Origin: Peptoniphilus sp. BV3C26
GTDB taxonomy: Bacteria > Bacillota > Clostridia > Tissierellales > Peptoniphilaceae
Assembly: GCF_000478985.1 (NCBI RefSeq)
Contig: NZ_AWXB01000058.1
Location: 1 to 64,000, forward strand
Reading direction: 5' to 3'
DNA length: 64,000 nucleotides
Shown here: positions 16,600-26,441 of the stretch, piece after piece
Position numbering within the stretch: the first letter of the stretch is position 1
Layout of the letters: every line of letters starts with the position of its first letter
Made by a program: the position numbers and the translations under genes
Notes under the pieces: generated by a model
Database searches by the model: none
Told to the model about the DNA's origin: nothing
The model's input: the letters and a program-made list of their open reading frames with translations, nothing else

Positions 16600-18039
16600 C
16601 TATGATTTTCTTCCCGGTGCTACAAGAGCAAGGAGAGTGAAAAATTCCAGTCTTCCTAAGAGCATAAAGAAGGAAAACATAAGCTTATATCCTCCATTAA
16701 AAAACAAAAAGTTTTGTGTAGGACCCACTCTTCCAAAACCTGGACCTACGTTAGAAAGCATGGTCATTACAGAAGATGTAGCACTGACATAATCCAAACC
16801 GCTAAGGGAAACAAGGGCTGATCCTAAGACAAGAACTATAATATAGACTCCTGCAAAGGCAGCTATTCCAAATACAACTTCATCGCTTAAATTTCTTCCG
16901 TTTATTTCTATAGGCACAACTGCATTAGGATGGATAACCTTTATAATTTCCCTTTTTATAAGTTTCCATATAACAACAATTCTTATTACCTTCATTCCAC
17001 CTGCAGTAGAACCTGCACAGGAACCAATGAAAAATAAAATATATAAAATGTATTTTGAAAAAACAGGCCAAAGGTCATAATCTGCACTGGCAAATCCTGA
17101 TGTTGAACTTATGGATGTAACTTGAAAAGCTGAATCTAAAAAAGATTTTCCAAAACTTCCATAGCCACTGAAAAATAAATCAAGGCCTATTAAAATTATT
17201 GCCCCTATAATTATAAAATAATAGTGTATAAATTCTTCATCTGTAAAAATGTTTTTAATTTTTCCCTTTAATAGATAATAGTACATGGTGAAGTTGGTTC
17301 CGCAAAGAACCATAAAAACACTCATTACAATAGGAATATAGGCTCCATCTACGCTCATTAAGCTATCGCTGTAAGAAGAGAAACCTCCAGTTCCCACTAC
17401 TCCAAAAGTGTGAACTACAGAATCAAAAAGGGTCATTCCTCCAATTTTCAGTAGAGTTATTAAAATGATTGTTATACCCATATAAATTATATAAAGTCTT
17501 TTTGCAGTTTCACTCATTTTAGGTTCAATTTTACCTGCTACAGGTCCTGGGGTTTCCGCTTTAAATATTTGAAAACCTCCAACACCAAGTTTCGGCAAAA
17601 GAGATAGAGTAAATACAAGAATTCCCATTCCCCCTATCCAGTGAGTTACACTTCTCCAAAGAACTATTGATTTGGGAATCTTACTTATATCATCTATAAC
17701 ACTTGCTCCAGTTGTTGTAAAACCTGAAACAATTTCAAAAAAAGCATCTATATAAGTTGGTACACTTTTTGACAAATATAGGGGTAAAGCTCCAAATAGA
17801 GCTGCAAATATCCAACCTAAAGAAACAATCAAAAGCCCATCTTTAGGAGTAAGCCTTCTGCTCTTTTCCGTTATAAAACTTGTAAACACTGAGAAAACCA
17901 GCATAATCCCAATAGTAATGATAAAAGAATTAAGAGAGGCTTCTTGATTAAAAAATCCTATCAGGAGGGAAGGAACCATAAAAAAGGTCTCTATTCCCAC
18001 AAGAAATCCTATTATTCTAAATGCCACTGAATAATTCAT
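16600..18039 (-). CDS. trkH: TrkH family potassium uptake protein
   Basis: A 479-residue integral membrane K+ translocating subunit. The four pore loops that form the selectivity filter are visible: GFTTTGASV (about residue 108), GVVGTGGFSS (about 217), SSTSGFASA (about 315) and LSNVGPGFG (about 435). At least ten hydrophobic segments are present. The protein is expected to work with TrkA proteins bound on the cytoplasmic face. The gene overlaps the 3' end of the upstream trkA gene by 23 bases and is followed after 8 bases by a second trkA-like gene. The start at 18039 (MNYSVAFRIIGFLVGIE) is supported by AGAGTGA upstream. Confidence 0.95.
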   Translation of the reverse strand: MNYSVAFRIIGFLVGIETFFMVPSLLIGFFNQEASLNSFIITIGIMLVFSVFTSFITEKSRRLTPKDGLLIVSLGWIFAALFGALPLYLSKSVPTYIDAFFEIVSGFTTTGASVIDDISKIPKSIVLWRSVTHWIGGMGILVFTLSLLPKLGVGGFQIFKAETPGPVAGKIEPKMSETAKRLYIIYMGITIILITLLKIGGMTLFDSVVHTFGVVGTGGFSSYSDSLMSVDGAYIPIVMSVFMVLCGTNFTMYYYLLKGKIKNIFTDEEFIHYYFIIIGAIILIGLDLFFSGYGSFGKSFLDSAFQVTSISSTSGFASADYDLWPVFSKYILYILFFIGSCAGSTAGGMKVIRIVVIWKLIKREIIKVIHPNAVVPIEINGRNLSDEVVFGIAAFAGVYIIVLVLGSALVSLSGLDYVSATSSVMTMLSNVGPGFGRVGPTQNFLFFNGGYKLMFSFFMLLGRLEFFTLLALVAPGRKS

Positions 18040-19369
18040 TTATAAAATCACTCTTCTTTTTCTTTTTATTGTAAAATATGGACTTTAATGTTTGTATATT
18101 TTCATGAGTACAAAATACAACAACCCTGTCTCCCGGCACCAAAACCGTATTTCCGTTGGGAATAAAAGCTTTTTCATCTCTTAAAACAGAAATTAGAAGT
18201 ATTCCTTGGGGAAGATTTAAGTCCATAACTTTTTTATTTATTATCTTTGCTCCCTCTTTAACTAAGATTTCAGTAAACTCAGCATCGCCATCAAGCATAA
18301 GGTTTACAGATAGGGAACCTGAACCTCTTAATATCCTTAAAATTTCACTTGCAGTAATAAATGATGTGTTAAAAGCTCCATCAAGAGATAGTTTTTCAAG
18401 AATCTGGTTATAATTAGGTCTTGAAATCTTGGCAACAGATTTATAAATTCCCATTTGCTTAGCGGAAAGAGCCATAAGTAAATTAGTTTCATCAATGCCT
18501 GTTGCAGCTACAAAGGCATCATTTGTATCCATCATCTCTTCTTCAAGAAGAGTCAGGTTGGTTCCGTCACCATTAATAATAGTTGCATTGGGAAGACGCT
18601 CTTTTAATTTTATACATCTTTCCCTGTCGATTTCTATTATAGTTGTATCAATTTTATCTTCCTTTAGCAAAAGCCCCAGATATAAACCCAGCTTTCCTCC
18701 GCCTAAGATCATTACTCTTTGAACGGTTCTGGACTTTCTTATGCCAGAATGTTTCTCGTCAAATAAATCAACTTCTTTTCTTGGGCCACATATAAGAACA
18801 ACGTCATTTTCTTCAAGAACAGTTGAACCATAGGGAATGATTGTTTCTCCGTTTCTTGACACAGCTGCAATTAAAAGATTTTCAAAATCCTCAAGATCTT
18901 TTATTTCTCTTCCCACAAAATTTTCATCCGTTTGAATGTTAAACTCAGCAAGTTTTACCTTGCCACCTGCAAATTCATCTGTCATTAAAAGATATTTTTT
19001 AAGCAAATATTTTTCAATATTAAGGGCGGTTGCATAGTCTGGGTTTATTATGTGATCTATTCCCAGCTCATCAATAATAAAGCCAACTTGCTTGTGATAC
19101 TCCGGATTTCTTACCCTTGCAATACATTTATTGCAGCCTAATTTTTTTGCAACAGTACAAATAAGTACATTAGCTTCATCAGAAGTAGTAGTTGCAATTA
19201 ATAGGTCATAGCTTGATATTTCCAGCTCCTTTAAAACATCTAAACTGGAATTTATATCTGAAATTGCTTTTTCCGATTTATCAACCACTGTAACATCATA
19301 ATTTTCTATCGAAAGAGCAGAAGATAATCTTGAACCTAGTTTTCCTCCACCTACAATTATAGCTTTCAT
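18017..19369 (-). CDS. trkA: Trk system potassium transporter TrkA
   Basis: A 450-residue cytoplasmic regulatory subunit with two RCK_N and two RCK_C domains. Both nucleotide-binding loops are intact: VGGGKLGSRL near residue 6 and LGGGKLGLYLG near residue 234, each followed by an acidic residue at the end of strand 2 (TVVDKSE, TIIEIDRE). It should bind NAD(H) or adenine nucleotides and gate TrkH. The gene starts one base after the CDF gene stop and overlaps trkH by 23 bases, so the three are one operon. GAGGTATT precedes the ATG. Length matches the family. Confidence 0.95.
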   Translation of the reverse strand: MKAIIVGGGKLGSRLSSALSIENYDVTVVDKSEKAISDINSSLDVLKELEISSYDLLIATTTSDEANVLICTVAKKLGCNKCIARVRNPEYHKQVGFIIDELGIDHIINPDYATALNIEKYLLKKYLLMTDEFAGGKVKLAEFNIQTDENFVGREIKDLEDFENLLIAAVSRNGETIIPYGSTVLEENDVVLICGPRKEVDLFDEKHSGIRKSRTVQRVMILGGGKLGLYLGLLLKEDKIDTTIIEIDRERCIKLKERLPNATIINGDGTNLTLLEEEMMDTNDAFVAATGIDETNLLMALSAKQMGIYKSVAKISRPNYNQILEKLSLDGAFNTSFITASEILRILRGSGSLSVNLMLDGDAEFTEILVKEGAKIINKKVMDLNLPQGILLISVLRDEKAFIPNGNTVLVPGDRVVVFCTHENIQTLKSIFYNKKKKKSDFINELFSGI

Positions 19370-19370
19370 A

Positions 19371-20519
19371 TCAATACCTCATTTTTATTTCAATATTAAA
19401 AGTATAATCTTTAAATTTTTCTTTTAATTTATTTTCAATCTCTTTATCTATCTTATCTCTGTCTCCGTAACTTTTTATTATATTTCCGTCAACTACAGCA
19501 TCAAAATTTATAACTCCGTCTCTTATTATTAAATCATGAAAGCCTACAAAAGCTCTTGTGGTTTCCATAATCTTCTCAATTTCCCTTTCAGCATCCTTAT
19601 ATTTTTTAGCTTTCATACCCGCTGGTTCTGGATGAATAATAAAATTCAGTTTAAGCTGATTTTTTAATTGATGTTCCATATTGTCAACAATGGAATGAAC
19701 GTCATAAATGCTCATGTTATGATCAAATTCAACATCCACAATGGCAAACTTATCTTCAGGACCAAAGCTTACAACTCTTACATCGTGACAGCCCTTAACA
19801 TCTTCGTAAGAATTTATAGAATCTTTTATTTCTTTAATAATATCATCAGAAGGTGCCTCTCCTATAATATTCGATACCGTATCCTTAAGAAGAGAAAAAG
19901 CTGAGAAAATAATAAATATTGAAACAATTATCCCTATAATTCCGTCAATATGAATTTTGAAAATCTTATTAGTAAAAATATTTATAAGTACAATGGATGT
20001 TACTAAAACATCTCCAATGGCATCTGTTGCCGTTGCCTTTAATGGACTTGAATCAATTTTTTCTCCTATTGTCTTATAAACCACAACTATATAAACCTTT
20101 ATTAAAATTGACAGGTTCATAAGAATAAGGGAAATAAAACTGTATTCATCCTTTGATCCGTTTACTATTTTTTTGTAGGAAGCGAATAAAAATTGAATTC
20201 CCACTATTAAAACAAAAATACAAATAATAAGAGCTGATAAATACTCTATTCTTCCATGGCCGTAAGGATGTTCCTTATCGGCAGGTTTTCTTGAAAGTTT
20301 AACCCCTATAATAGTTACAACTGCAGAAAAAACATCAAAAATATTGTTGACCCCATCTGCAAGAACTGAAATAGAGCCTGAAACAAGACCTATTGTAACT
20401 TTAATTATAGAAAGAATAACATTGGTGATAATGCCGAAAAATCCGGTATAAGTTGAAATTTTAGCCCTATCTTCGTAAGGACCTCCAAATTTTCCAAGTT
20501 TCAAAATTAAATTTACCAT
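19371..20519 (-). CDS. Cation diffusion facilitator family transporter
   Basis: A 382-residue metal/proton antiporter that exports divalent cations such as Zn2+, Mn2+ or Fe2+. The metal site motifs are visible: ADGVNNIFDVFSA in helix 2 (DxxxD pattern, about residue 55) and HPYGHGRIEYL after helix 2 (about residue 82), with ATDAIGDVLVTS in helix 5 providing the second pair of Asp residues (about 165). Six membrane helices precede a cytoplasmic ferredoxin-like domain (about residues 215-290). A further 80-residue extension (FVGFHDLIIRDGVINFDAVV) resembles a repeat of that domain. GAGGTTAAA precedes the ATG. It is the first gene of the trk-ung operon. Confidence 0.94.
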   Translation of the reverse strand: MVNLILKLGKFGGPYEDRAKISTYTGFFGIITNVILSIIKVTIGLVSGSISVLADGVNNIFDVFSAVVTIIGVKLSRKPADKEHPYGHGRIEYLSALIICIFVLIVGIQFLFASYKKIVNGSKDEYSFISLILMNLSILIKVYIVVVYKTIGEKIDSSPLKATATDAIGDVLVTSIVLINIFTNKIFKIHIDGIIGIIVSIFIIFSAFSLLKDTVSNIIGEAPSDDIIKEIKDSINSYEDVKGCHDVRVVSFGPEDKFAIVDVEFDHNMSIYDVHSIVDNMEHQLKNQLKLNFIIHPEPAGMKAKKYKDAEREIEKIMETTRAFVGFHDLIIRDGVINFDAVVDGNIIKSYGDRDKIDKEIENKLKEKFKDYTFNIEIKMRY

Positions 20520-20590
20520 TTTAACCTCAATATAAGTATTTCTTAGATTATATCATAATAAAAGGCAAGAAATTTTCTCACCTTATACAA

Positions 20591-20612
20591 AAATAGAAAG
20601 CCGAAGCTTTCC
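20591..20612 (-). terminator. Terminator after AI-2E family gene
   Basis: On the minus strand GGAAAGC-TTCG-GCTTTC followed by TATTTTT. The stem has a UUCG tetraloop and starts just after the stop codon at 20614. Confidence 0.85.
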
Positions 20613-20613
20613 A

Positions 20614-21735
20614 TTAAATATTTGTAATTCTTTTATTAGTGTACTCTCTTAAGAGCTGAAATACAACTGCAAAAAGAGGAACAAAAACCCACATCCCAAT
20701 TATTCCGTAAAGACTTCCTCCAACTATAATGGCAAATAAGGACCACATGGGAGGTATAGAAAGAGCTCCACCTACAATTTTAGGGTAAATAAAGTTTCCT
20801 TGAATTTGTTGGATAACAAGAGAATAAATTAAATATATAAGGGCCTTTGTAGGAGATTCTATTAAAATAAACACAACTCCCAAAGCAGTTCCTATAAAAG
20901 GTCCCACAAGAGGAACCAGATCACTTGTAGCTGCAATAACTGAAATCATAGGTCCATAAGGAAGTCTTAAAATTATCATGCCCACAAAAGTTAAAAGCCC
21001 AAGTATAATTGCATCAAAAACTTGTCCTTTTACAAAATAATAAAAATTATTGTGAGTAATTGAAAGAACATGAAAAATATAGGCGCTCTTTTCCTTAAAT
21101 AAAGCTTTTATCAATTTCTTAAATTGCCTTTCAAGACCTTTTTTATCAAGAAGAATATAAATTGCAAAAACAAAAGCTAAGAAAGAATCCATAAAGGCTC
21201 CGAAAATACCCGATGCCGTTCCTATAATTGAGGTATAAATTTTTGAATTTGACCCGTCAAAAAATCCTTTAACTTTGTCAAAAACTTTGTCCCAAGAAAG
21301 TTTGCTTATGGTTTTTTCAAGATTTTCTCCATAAACTGCAGTCCAGGAATTTTTCTTTAAAAATTCTACAAGTCTTTTTATAAATTCAGGTATCTTCTCT
21401 TCAAGAGCTTTAACCGCATTTATAAGTTGAGGAATTATAAGATAAGTTACAAGAGTTATAAAGGCTCCTAAAATAATTAAAGTTATTAAAAGAGCAAGAG
21501 GCTCTATAAATTTTTTAAACTTTTCATTCTTAACTTTACTTAAAAGCTTTATAAAAAAATTCATTGGAATTTTTAAAACAAAAGCGAGAGCCGCCCCTGC
21601 AATAAAAGGACTTACAATACCAAGTAAAAATAAAAAATATTTGAAAATACTTTTTATATATATGAAGCAAAAAGTAAAAGTAATTGCAATTAATATAATT
21701 TTTAAAATGTCTTTGTTTTCTTCTTTTCTTATCAT
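20614..21735 (-). CDS. AI-2E family transporter
   Basis: A 373-residue polytopic membrane protein of the PerM/AI-2E exporter family (DUF20). The start at 21735 is chosen because GGTGAGAAA lies directly before it; the in-frame ATG at 21747 has no ribosome site. Eight hydrophobic segments are visible, with a central amphipathic region (about residues 120-200, VKALEEKIPEFIKRLVEFL). The C-terminal half carries the family signature stretch SDLVPLVGPFIGT and later PKIVGGALSIPPMW. Some relatives export autoinducer-2, others act in Na+/H+ exchange, so the substrate is open. It is a single-gene unit with its own terminator, upstream of the CDF operon. Confidence 0.93.
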   Translation of the reverse strand: MIRKEENKDILKIILIAITFTFCFIYIKSIFKYFLFLLGIVSPFIAGAALAFVLKIPMNFFIKLLSKVKNEKFKKFIEPLALLITLIILGAFITLVTYLIIPQLINAVKALEEKIPEFIKRLVEFLKKNSWTAVYGENLEKTISKLSWDKVFDKVKGFFDGSNSKIYTSIIGTASGIFGAFMDSFLAFVFAIYILLDKKGLERQFKKLIKALFKEKSAYIFHVLSITHNNFYYFVKGQVFDAIILGLLTFVGMIILRLPYGPMISVIAATSDLVPLVGPFIGTALGVVFILIESPTKALIYLIYSLVIQQIQGNFIYPKIVGGALSIPPMWSLFAIIVGGSLYGIIGMWVFVPLFAVVFQLLREYTNKRITNI

Positions 21736-21814
21736 TTTCTCACCCATATCTATTTTAACATTAAGTTAAACTTTATGGGTATATAAATAACAAAACAATA
21801 ATTTGGAGGACTTT

Positions 21815-22366
21815 ATGAAAAAAAGAAATATAATTATCTCACTAAGTCTCACTTTTTTAGTTTCAATCTTGTTGGGTTACTTTCTCTTAAATGAAGACTT
21901 AGCGCAAAAATTTTCCTATGAATTTATTAAAAATAAAGAAAATATTTTAATAAACGGAGAAATTTCCGCAAAGGGACTTTTTATAAATAATGTAAGAGCA
22001 AGCTTTATAATGGTCATTATAGGCTTCATACCTTTTTTGTTTTTACCTTACTTAGGCTCTTTTGCAAATGGATTTATAATAGGGGTAATAGGAAAAATGC
22101 TCTCTTTTAAAAAAATGAACTTGCTTAGAGCTTTTGTCTTTGGGATTCTTCCCCATGGAATATTTGAAATTCCCGCCCTTATTTATGCCATGTATTTAGG
22201 TGTAACTTTTTGCTTAAATATAACAAAAAAATTTCTGAAAAAAGACAGAGAAAATTTTTCAGACCTTTTCAGAAAAAATATTATGAATTTTATTAAAATT
22301 GTAATTCCCCTACTGATAATCGCCGCTCTTATTGAAGCTTATGTAACTCCCCTTTTATTAAAATAA
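21815..22366 (+). CDS. SpoIIM/DUF95-like membrane protein
   Basis: A 183-residue membrane protein of the stage II sporulation protein M family. The start at 21815 is taken because GGAGG lies 6 bases upstream. It has a helix at residues 5-25, an outside loop, and three or four further segments. The family core is visible in NNVRASFIMVIIGFIPF and the conserved GILPHGIFEIPALIYA stretch (about residues 108-123). In spore formers SpoIIM takes part in engulfment; this family also occurs widely in non-sporulating bacteria as a membrane protein of unknown role. No other sporulation genes are seen in the window, so a sporulation role is not supported here. Confidence 0.88.
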   Translation: MKKRNIIISLSLTFLVSILLGYFLLNEDLAQKFSYEFIKNKENILINGEISAKGLFINNVRASFIMVIIGFIPFLFLPYLGSFANGFIIGVIGKMLSFKKMNLLRAFVFGILPHGIFEIPALIYAMYLGVTFCLNITKKFLKKDRENFSDLFRKNIMNFIKIVIPLLIIAALIEAYVTPLLLK

Positions 22367-22383
22367 ATTTAAAATTTCTATAA

Positions 22384-22412
22384 AAAAAGAGATTGTTTAA
22401 CAATCTCTTTTT
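22384..22412. terminator. Bidirectional terminator
   Basis: Near-perfect palindrome AAAAAGAGATTG-TTTAA-CAATCTCTTTTT between convergent genes, touching the stop codon of the stress protein gene. Confidence 0.9.
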
Positions 22413-22848
22413 ATTTTAAATCACTTTTTACTACAAGGACACTTACTTTTGATTGGTTTATTACTTTGTTTGATACGCTTCCTAAAAGTGTTCTTGAAAA
22501 TGCTCCCAAACCACGGTTTCCCATTACTATTAAATCACAATCATGTTCTTCTGCAAATTTACAAATTTGACTTGCAGGATTTCCTGATGTATAAAATGTT
22601 TCATGATTGTAGGGATAATTTTCCAGTTCTTTATCTACATCAGTTAAGACAAATTCCGCTCTTTCGGTGTTTGCCTTATCTATTTCCAAAGTATAGGGGA
22701 AATTTGTAGGATATTGTTCAAATATGCTGGTTTCAGGTATTACTGTAAGTATTAATAAATCCGCTTGAACTTTTTCTCCTAATTTTCTTGCAACTTTTAC
22801 GGATTCATTACTGGATTTTGATCCATCTATAGGTACTAAAAATTTCAT
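22411..22848 (-). CDS. Universal stress protein (UspA family)
   Basis: A 145-residue soluble Usp-fold protein. It opens MKFLVPIDGSKSSNESVKVA with the conserved Asp and Ser of the nucleotide site, and ends with the ATP-binding signature GNRGLGAFSRTLLGSVS (G2xG9xG(S/T), about residues 112-128), so it should bind ATP like MJ0577-type members. Such proteins are usually raised in stress or stationary phase; precise roles vary. AGGAGGGC precedes the ATG at 22848. It is a single-gene unit: a terminator for fumC lies directly upstream and a shared terminator downstream. Confidence 0.95.
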   Translation of the reverse strand: MKFLVPIDGSKSSNESVKVARKLGEKVQADLLILTVIPETSIFEQYPTNFPYTLEIDKANTERAEFVLTDVDKELENYPYNHETFYTSGNPASQICKFAEEHDCDLIVMGNRGLGAFSRTLLGSVSNKVINQSKVSVLVVKSDLK

Positions 22849-22900
22849 TTTGCCCTCCTTAAATTTCTATAATTTATTAATATAATTATACCCAATTTAA

Positions 22901-22934
22901 AAAAAAGAAACAGATTTTACTCTGTTTCTTTTTG
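22901..22934 (-). terminator. Terminator of the malic enzyme-fumC operon
   Basis: Stem AAAAAGAAACAG/CTGTTTCTTTTT with A/T runs on both sides, 4 bases after the fumC stop. Confidence 0.85.
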
Positions 22935-22937
22935 ATA

Positions 22938-24314
22938 TTATCTTTTTAAATTTACCATTTTCTTAGGGTCTACTATTTTATCAAATTCTTCTTCTGTTAA
23001 AAGTTTTAAACTAAGACAAGCTTCTTTTAAAGTTGTTCCCTCTTGGTGAGCTTTTTTTGCAATTTTAGCTGCATTCTCATAGCCTATATAGGGATTAAGT
23101 GCAGTTACAAGCATTAAAGATTTGTTTACATTTTCATTAATTTTTTCCATATTGGGTTTTATTCCAACTGCACAATTTTTATTAAAGCTTATAAGTGCAT
23201 CACTTAAAAGTCTTACACTTTGAAGAAAATTATAAGCTATAAGAGGCATGTATACATTTAATTCATAATTTCCTTGAGAAGCCGCTATACTTATTGCAGT
23301 GTCATTTGCCATTACTTGAACACATACCATTGTAAGAGCTTCTGCTTGGGTTGGGTTAACTTTTCCTGGCATTATTGATGAACCAGGTTCGTTTGCAGGA
23401 ATTGTTATTTCTCCTATTCCACACCTTGGACCTGATGCAAGAAGTCTTACGTCGTTGGCCATTTTAAGCATATCACATGCAAGAGCTCTTATTGCTCCAT
23501 GCACAAAGACAAGTTGATCTTTACTTGTTAGAGCATGAAATTTATTTTTTGCGCTTATAAATTTATGGCCGCTTTTTTTTGAAATTTCTTTTGCTACAAG
23601 TTCTGCAAAATCTTTGTGAGCATTAAGTCCTGTTCCTACTGCAGTTCCTCCCAGGGCAATTTCACGGAGTCTTTCAAGAGAATCTTTTATCATTTCCTTT
23701 GAAAGTTCAAGCATTCTATGCCAGCCGCTTATTTCTTGTCCTAAAGATAGGGGCACTGCATCTTGCAAGTGAGTTCTTCCTGTTTTTATAATTTCCATAT
23801 AGTCTTTTGAAAGTTTATCAAAAGTTTCTTCCAATTGATCTATAGCAGGAATTAATTTTTCTTCGATGGAAAGTAAAGCACTTATATGAAGAGCCGTTGG
23901 AAAAGTATCATTACTTGATTGGGATTTATTTACATCATCATTTGGATGAAGAACTTTTTCCTTTAGTATTTCATTTCCCCTGTTAGCTATTACTTCATTT
24001 ACATTCATATTGCTTTGAGTGCCAGATCCTGTTTGCCAAACCACAAGAGGGAAATGTTCGTCAAGTTTTCCTTCAAGTATTTCATCACAAACTTTTTTTA
24101 TAGCTCCTGCTTTTTTTTCATCAATAAGATTTAAATTTTTATTAGTTTCAGCAGCTCCATATTTTAAAATTGCAAAAGCTCTTATTATTTCTTCAGGCAT
24201 CTTTTCAGTACCTATAAGAAAATTTTCATGACTTCTTTCAGTTTGAGCAGCCCAATATTTATCTTTTGGAACTCTTATCTCACCGATGCTGTCATGTTCA
24301 ATTCTATAATCCAT
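22938..24314 (-). CDS. fumC: Class II fumarate hydratase
   Basis: A 458-residue iron-independent fumarase interconverting fumarate and malate. It has [17 protein letters not shown] (about residues 97-113), [16 protein letters not shown] (about 180-195, with the catalytic His region) and the flexible signature loop [17 protein letters not shown] (about 311-327) with the catalytic Ser. The [11 protein letters not shown] spelling and EAL ending favour fumarase over aspartase. The ATG at 24314 shares one base with the TAA of the malic enzyme gene (TAATG), so the pair is translationally coupled. Together they link pyruvate, malate and fumarate in a partial reductive or oxidative branch. Confidence 0.95.
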   Translation of the reverse strand: MDYRIEHDSIGEIRVPKDKYWAAQTERSHENFLIGTEKMPEEIIRAFAILKYGAAETNKNLNLIDEKKAGAIKKVCDEILEGKLDEHFPLVVWQTGSGTQSNMNVNEVIANRGNEILKEKVLHPNDDVNKSQSSNDTFPTALHISALLSIEEKLIPAIDQLEETFDKLSKDYMEIIKTGRTHLQDAVPLSLGQEISGWHRMLELSKEMIKDSLERLREIALGGTAVGTGLNAHKDFAELVAKEISKKSGHKFISAKNKFHALTSKDQLVFVHGAIRALACDMLKMANDVRLLASGPRCGIGEITIPANEPGSSIMPGKVNPTQAEALTMVCVQVMANDTAISIAASQGNYELNVYMPLIAYNFLQSVRLLSDALISFNKNCAVGIKPNMEKINENVNKSLMLVTALNPYIGYENAAKIAKKAHQEGTTLKEACLSLKLLTEEEFDKIVDPKKMVNLKR

Positions 24315-25477
24315 TATTCTCTTGCAACTCCATCTTTTCTTGCTTGATCTGCTACAGCTTTTGCAACTTTTTCTGCAACGCTTAAATCAAAAGCATCAGG
24401 GAGTACACGTTCTTCTATAGGATTTTCAACTGCATCTGCTATTGCATGAGCTGCGGCAAGTTTCATGTTATCTGTAATTTTTCTTGCTCTTACATCAAGG
24501 GCTCCTCTGAAAAGTCCCGGAAATACTGATACATTATTTACTTGATTTGGAAAGTCACTTCTTCCTGTACCACAAATTCTTGCTCCACCTTTTTTTGCTT
24601 CTTCCGGATAAATTTCAGGAACTGGATTTGCCATTGCAAAAACAATTGCATCTTTATTCATCTTTTCTACCATTTCTTTTGTAACAAGACCTGGACCTGA
24701 AACTCCTATAAAAATATCAGCTCCTGTTAAAGCTTCTGCCATGCCGCCCTTAACATTTTCAGGATTACATTTAGAAAGCATTTTTTGTCTATATTCATCA
24801 TCGTAGTAGTCCGGACCTATTATTCCTTTTCTTCCTACAAAAATTACATTTTTTGCTCCTTCAAGAGTAAGAAGGTGTAATATTGCCATACCAGCTGCAC
24901 CGGCACCACTCATTACAATTCTTGTGTCTTCAAGTTTTTTTCCTACTAATTTTAAAGAATTTAAAATTGCTGCAATAACAACTATTGCAGTTCCATGTTG
25001 GTCGTCATGAAAAACTGGAATGTCCATTTCTTCTGCAAGCCTTTGTTCTATTTCAAAACACTTAGGTGCTTTTATATCTTCAAGATTTATTCCACCAAAA
25101 GTAGGTTCAAGATTTTTTACAGTTTTTATAATTTCTTCTGTATCTTTTGTAGCAAGGCAGATTGGAAAGGCATCAACATTAGCAAAATTTTTAAATAAAA
25201 TTGATTTTCCTTCCATAACTGGCATTCCTGCCATAGCACCTATATCTCCAAGACCTAAAACTGCAGTTCCATCAGTTACAACTCCTACAAGATTCCATTT
25301 TCTTGTTAAATTGTAAGCTTCGTGAGGATCTTCTTTAATTGCTAAACAAGCTTCTGCAACTCCCGGTGTATATGCAAGGGCAAGAACTTCTGCGTTATCT
25401 GTCTTTGCTCTTGGTTTAATTTCAAATTTTCCCCTTAATTCTCTATGAAGCTTCATAGCTTCTTTTTTATTGTCCAT
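24314..25477 (-). CDS. NAD(P)-dependent malic enzyme
   Basis: A 387-residue short-form bacterial malic enzyme, converting malate to pyruvate and CO2 with NAD or NADP. Visible motifs: [13 protein letters not shown] (about residues 31-43, substrate Tyr), [21 protein letters not shown] (about 60-80, catalytic Lys region), the metal-binding [10 protein letters not shown] (about 155-164) and the dinucleotide fold [13 protein letters not shown] (about 190-202). No phosphotransacetylase-like extension is present. AGGAGGATAAAA precedes the ATG. On the minus strand a TATAAT-like element lies about 40 bases upstream. It is the first gene of a two-gene operon with fumC. Cofactor choice cannot be fixed from sequence. 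Confidence 0.95.
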   Translation of the reverse strand: MDNKKEAMKLHRELRGKFEIKPRAKTDNAEVLALAYTPGVAEACLAIKEDPHEAYNLTRKWNLVGVVTDGTAVLGLGDIGAMAGMPVMEGKSILFKNFANVDAFPICLATKDTEEIIKTVKNLEPTFGGINLEDIKAPKCFEIEQRLAEEMDIPVFHDDQHGTAIVVIAAILNSLKLVGKKLEDTRIVMSGAGAAGMAILHLLTLEGAKNVIFVGRKGIIGPDYYDDEYRQKMLSKCNPENVKGGMAEALTGADIFIGVSGPGLVTKEMVEKMNKDAIVFAMANPVPEIYPEEAKKGGARICGTGRSDFPNQVNNVSVFPGLFRGALDVRARKITDNMKLAAAHAIADAVENPIEERVLPDAFDLSVAEKVAKAVADQARKDGVARE

Positions 25478-25559
25478 TTTTATCCTCCTAATAATTAATT
25501 TTTAAACTAAGTAAATTATAGCACACAATCCTCTTTATACAGAAAATGTTTTCTTATTC

Positions 25560-25588
25560 TTGACTTAAAAATAAAAGGCTAATAAACT
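25560..25588 (+). promoter_or_regulatory. Promoter of lipoprotein gene at 25604
   Basis: TTGACT (25560-25565), 17-base spacer, TAAACT (25583-25588), 15 bases before the TTG start. Confidence 0.55.
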
Positions 25589-25603
25589 TAGATTGGTGAT
25601 ATT

Positions 25604-26419
25604 TTGAAAAAATATTTTTTATTTTTAATTTCAATTTTTATATTTTTAACAGCCTGCTCAAATCAAGAGATTTCAAAAGAAATGGATGAAAGGGAAAAAA
25701 TTTTTCAATATTTTTCCTCAAGGCCTTCTGCTGAAAAAATTAAAGATTTAAGTGTTGCTTTAAATAAAACAGAACAAATAATGAATTTAAAAGATGATAC
25801 TCTTACTCTTGAGCTTAGTGACCAGGATTATTTTAAAAATTCTTACCAAAATATAAAAGAACTTGTTTATATTTTTTATTTAAATCCCACTATAAACACC
25901 ATTGTTTTAAAAAGTTCAACAGATAAAAGTATTATTGAGAGAAAAACTTTTAAAATATATTTAAGAGAACTATTTTCTCTACCTGTAAATGAGGAAAATT
26001 TTAAAAAACTTACTTATGAGCTTAAAACCATTGATGAAGGTGAGCTTGCAAAAATTAAAATTATAGATGATATAGATGCCTTAATTAAAAACATCTATGG
26101 CACTTCAAAGGGTTTAGATCAGATAAATTATAAGATAATAAAAGATGATATGGAAAAAAATTTATATGTTTTTTATCTTTGCATAAGACTTTCAAACTTT
26201 AATGAAAAACTAGAGGAAAAATCTTATGATAATTTATTTGTAAAATTAAAATTTAGAAAAAAGGCTCTTCTTTCTTATAGTCTTTTTTCAAAAGAAATGT
26301 TAAATCAAGAAGATTTAAAGGATTTAAATATATATAAACTTGCAGAAAATGCCAGTTTTGCAAATTATTACATGAATCTTAACGGCGCAAAAGAATATTT
26401 AAAAAGCATAAAAAAATAA
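25604..26419 (+). CDS. Hypothetical lipoprotein
   Basis: A 271-residue exported lipoprotein of unknown function. It starts with TTG (GGTGA five to six bases upstream) and has a signal peptide MKKYFLFLISIFIFLTACSN with lipobox LTAC, lipidated Cys near residue 18. The mature part is charged and mostly helical, with no motif I recognise; a stretch LSDQDYFKNSYQNIKEL near residue 70 and a C-terminal helix ASFANYYMNLNGAKEYLKS are typical of its style. There is no upstream operon partner. It converges on the deacetylase fusion gene and shares its terminator, so it may be an independent surface protein rather than part of the acylation operon. Confidence 0.8.
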   Translation: MKKYFLFLISIFIFLTACSNQEISKEMDEREKIFQYFSSRPSAEKIKDLSVALNKTEQIMNLKDDTLTLELSDQDYFKNSYQNIKELVYIFYLNPTINTIVLKSSTDKSIIERKTFKIYLRELFSLPVNEENFKKLTYELKTIDEGELAKIKIIDDIDALIKNIYGTSKGLDQINYKIIKDDMEKNLYVFYLCIRLSNFNEKLEEKSYDNLFVKLKFRKKALLSYSLFSKEMLNQEDLKDLNIYKLAENASFANYYMNLNGAKEYLKSIKK

Positions 26420-26441
26420 CCCGAATTTTTCGGGTTATTTT
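26413..26441. terminator. Bidirectional terminator
   Basis: Stem AAAATAACCCGAA/TTCGGGTTATTTT between convergent genes; it overlaps both stop regions. Confidence 0.9.

Noticed and set aside
21815-22366. Evidence for sporulation from the SpoIIM-like gene
   Set aside because: The family is common in non-sporulating bacteria and no other sporulation gene is in the window.
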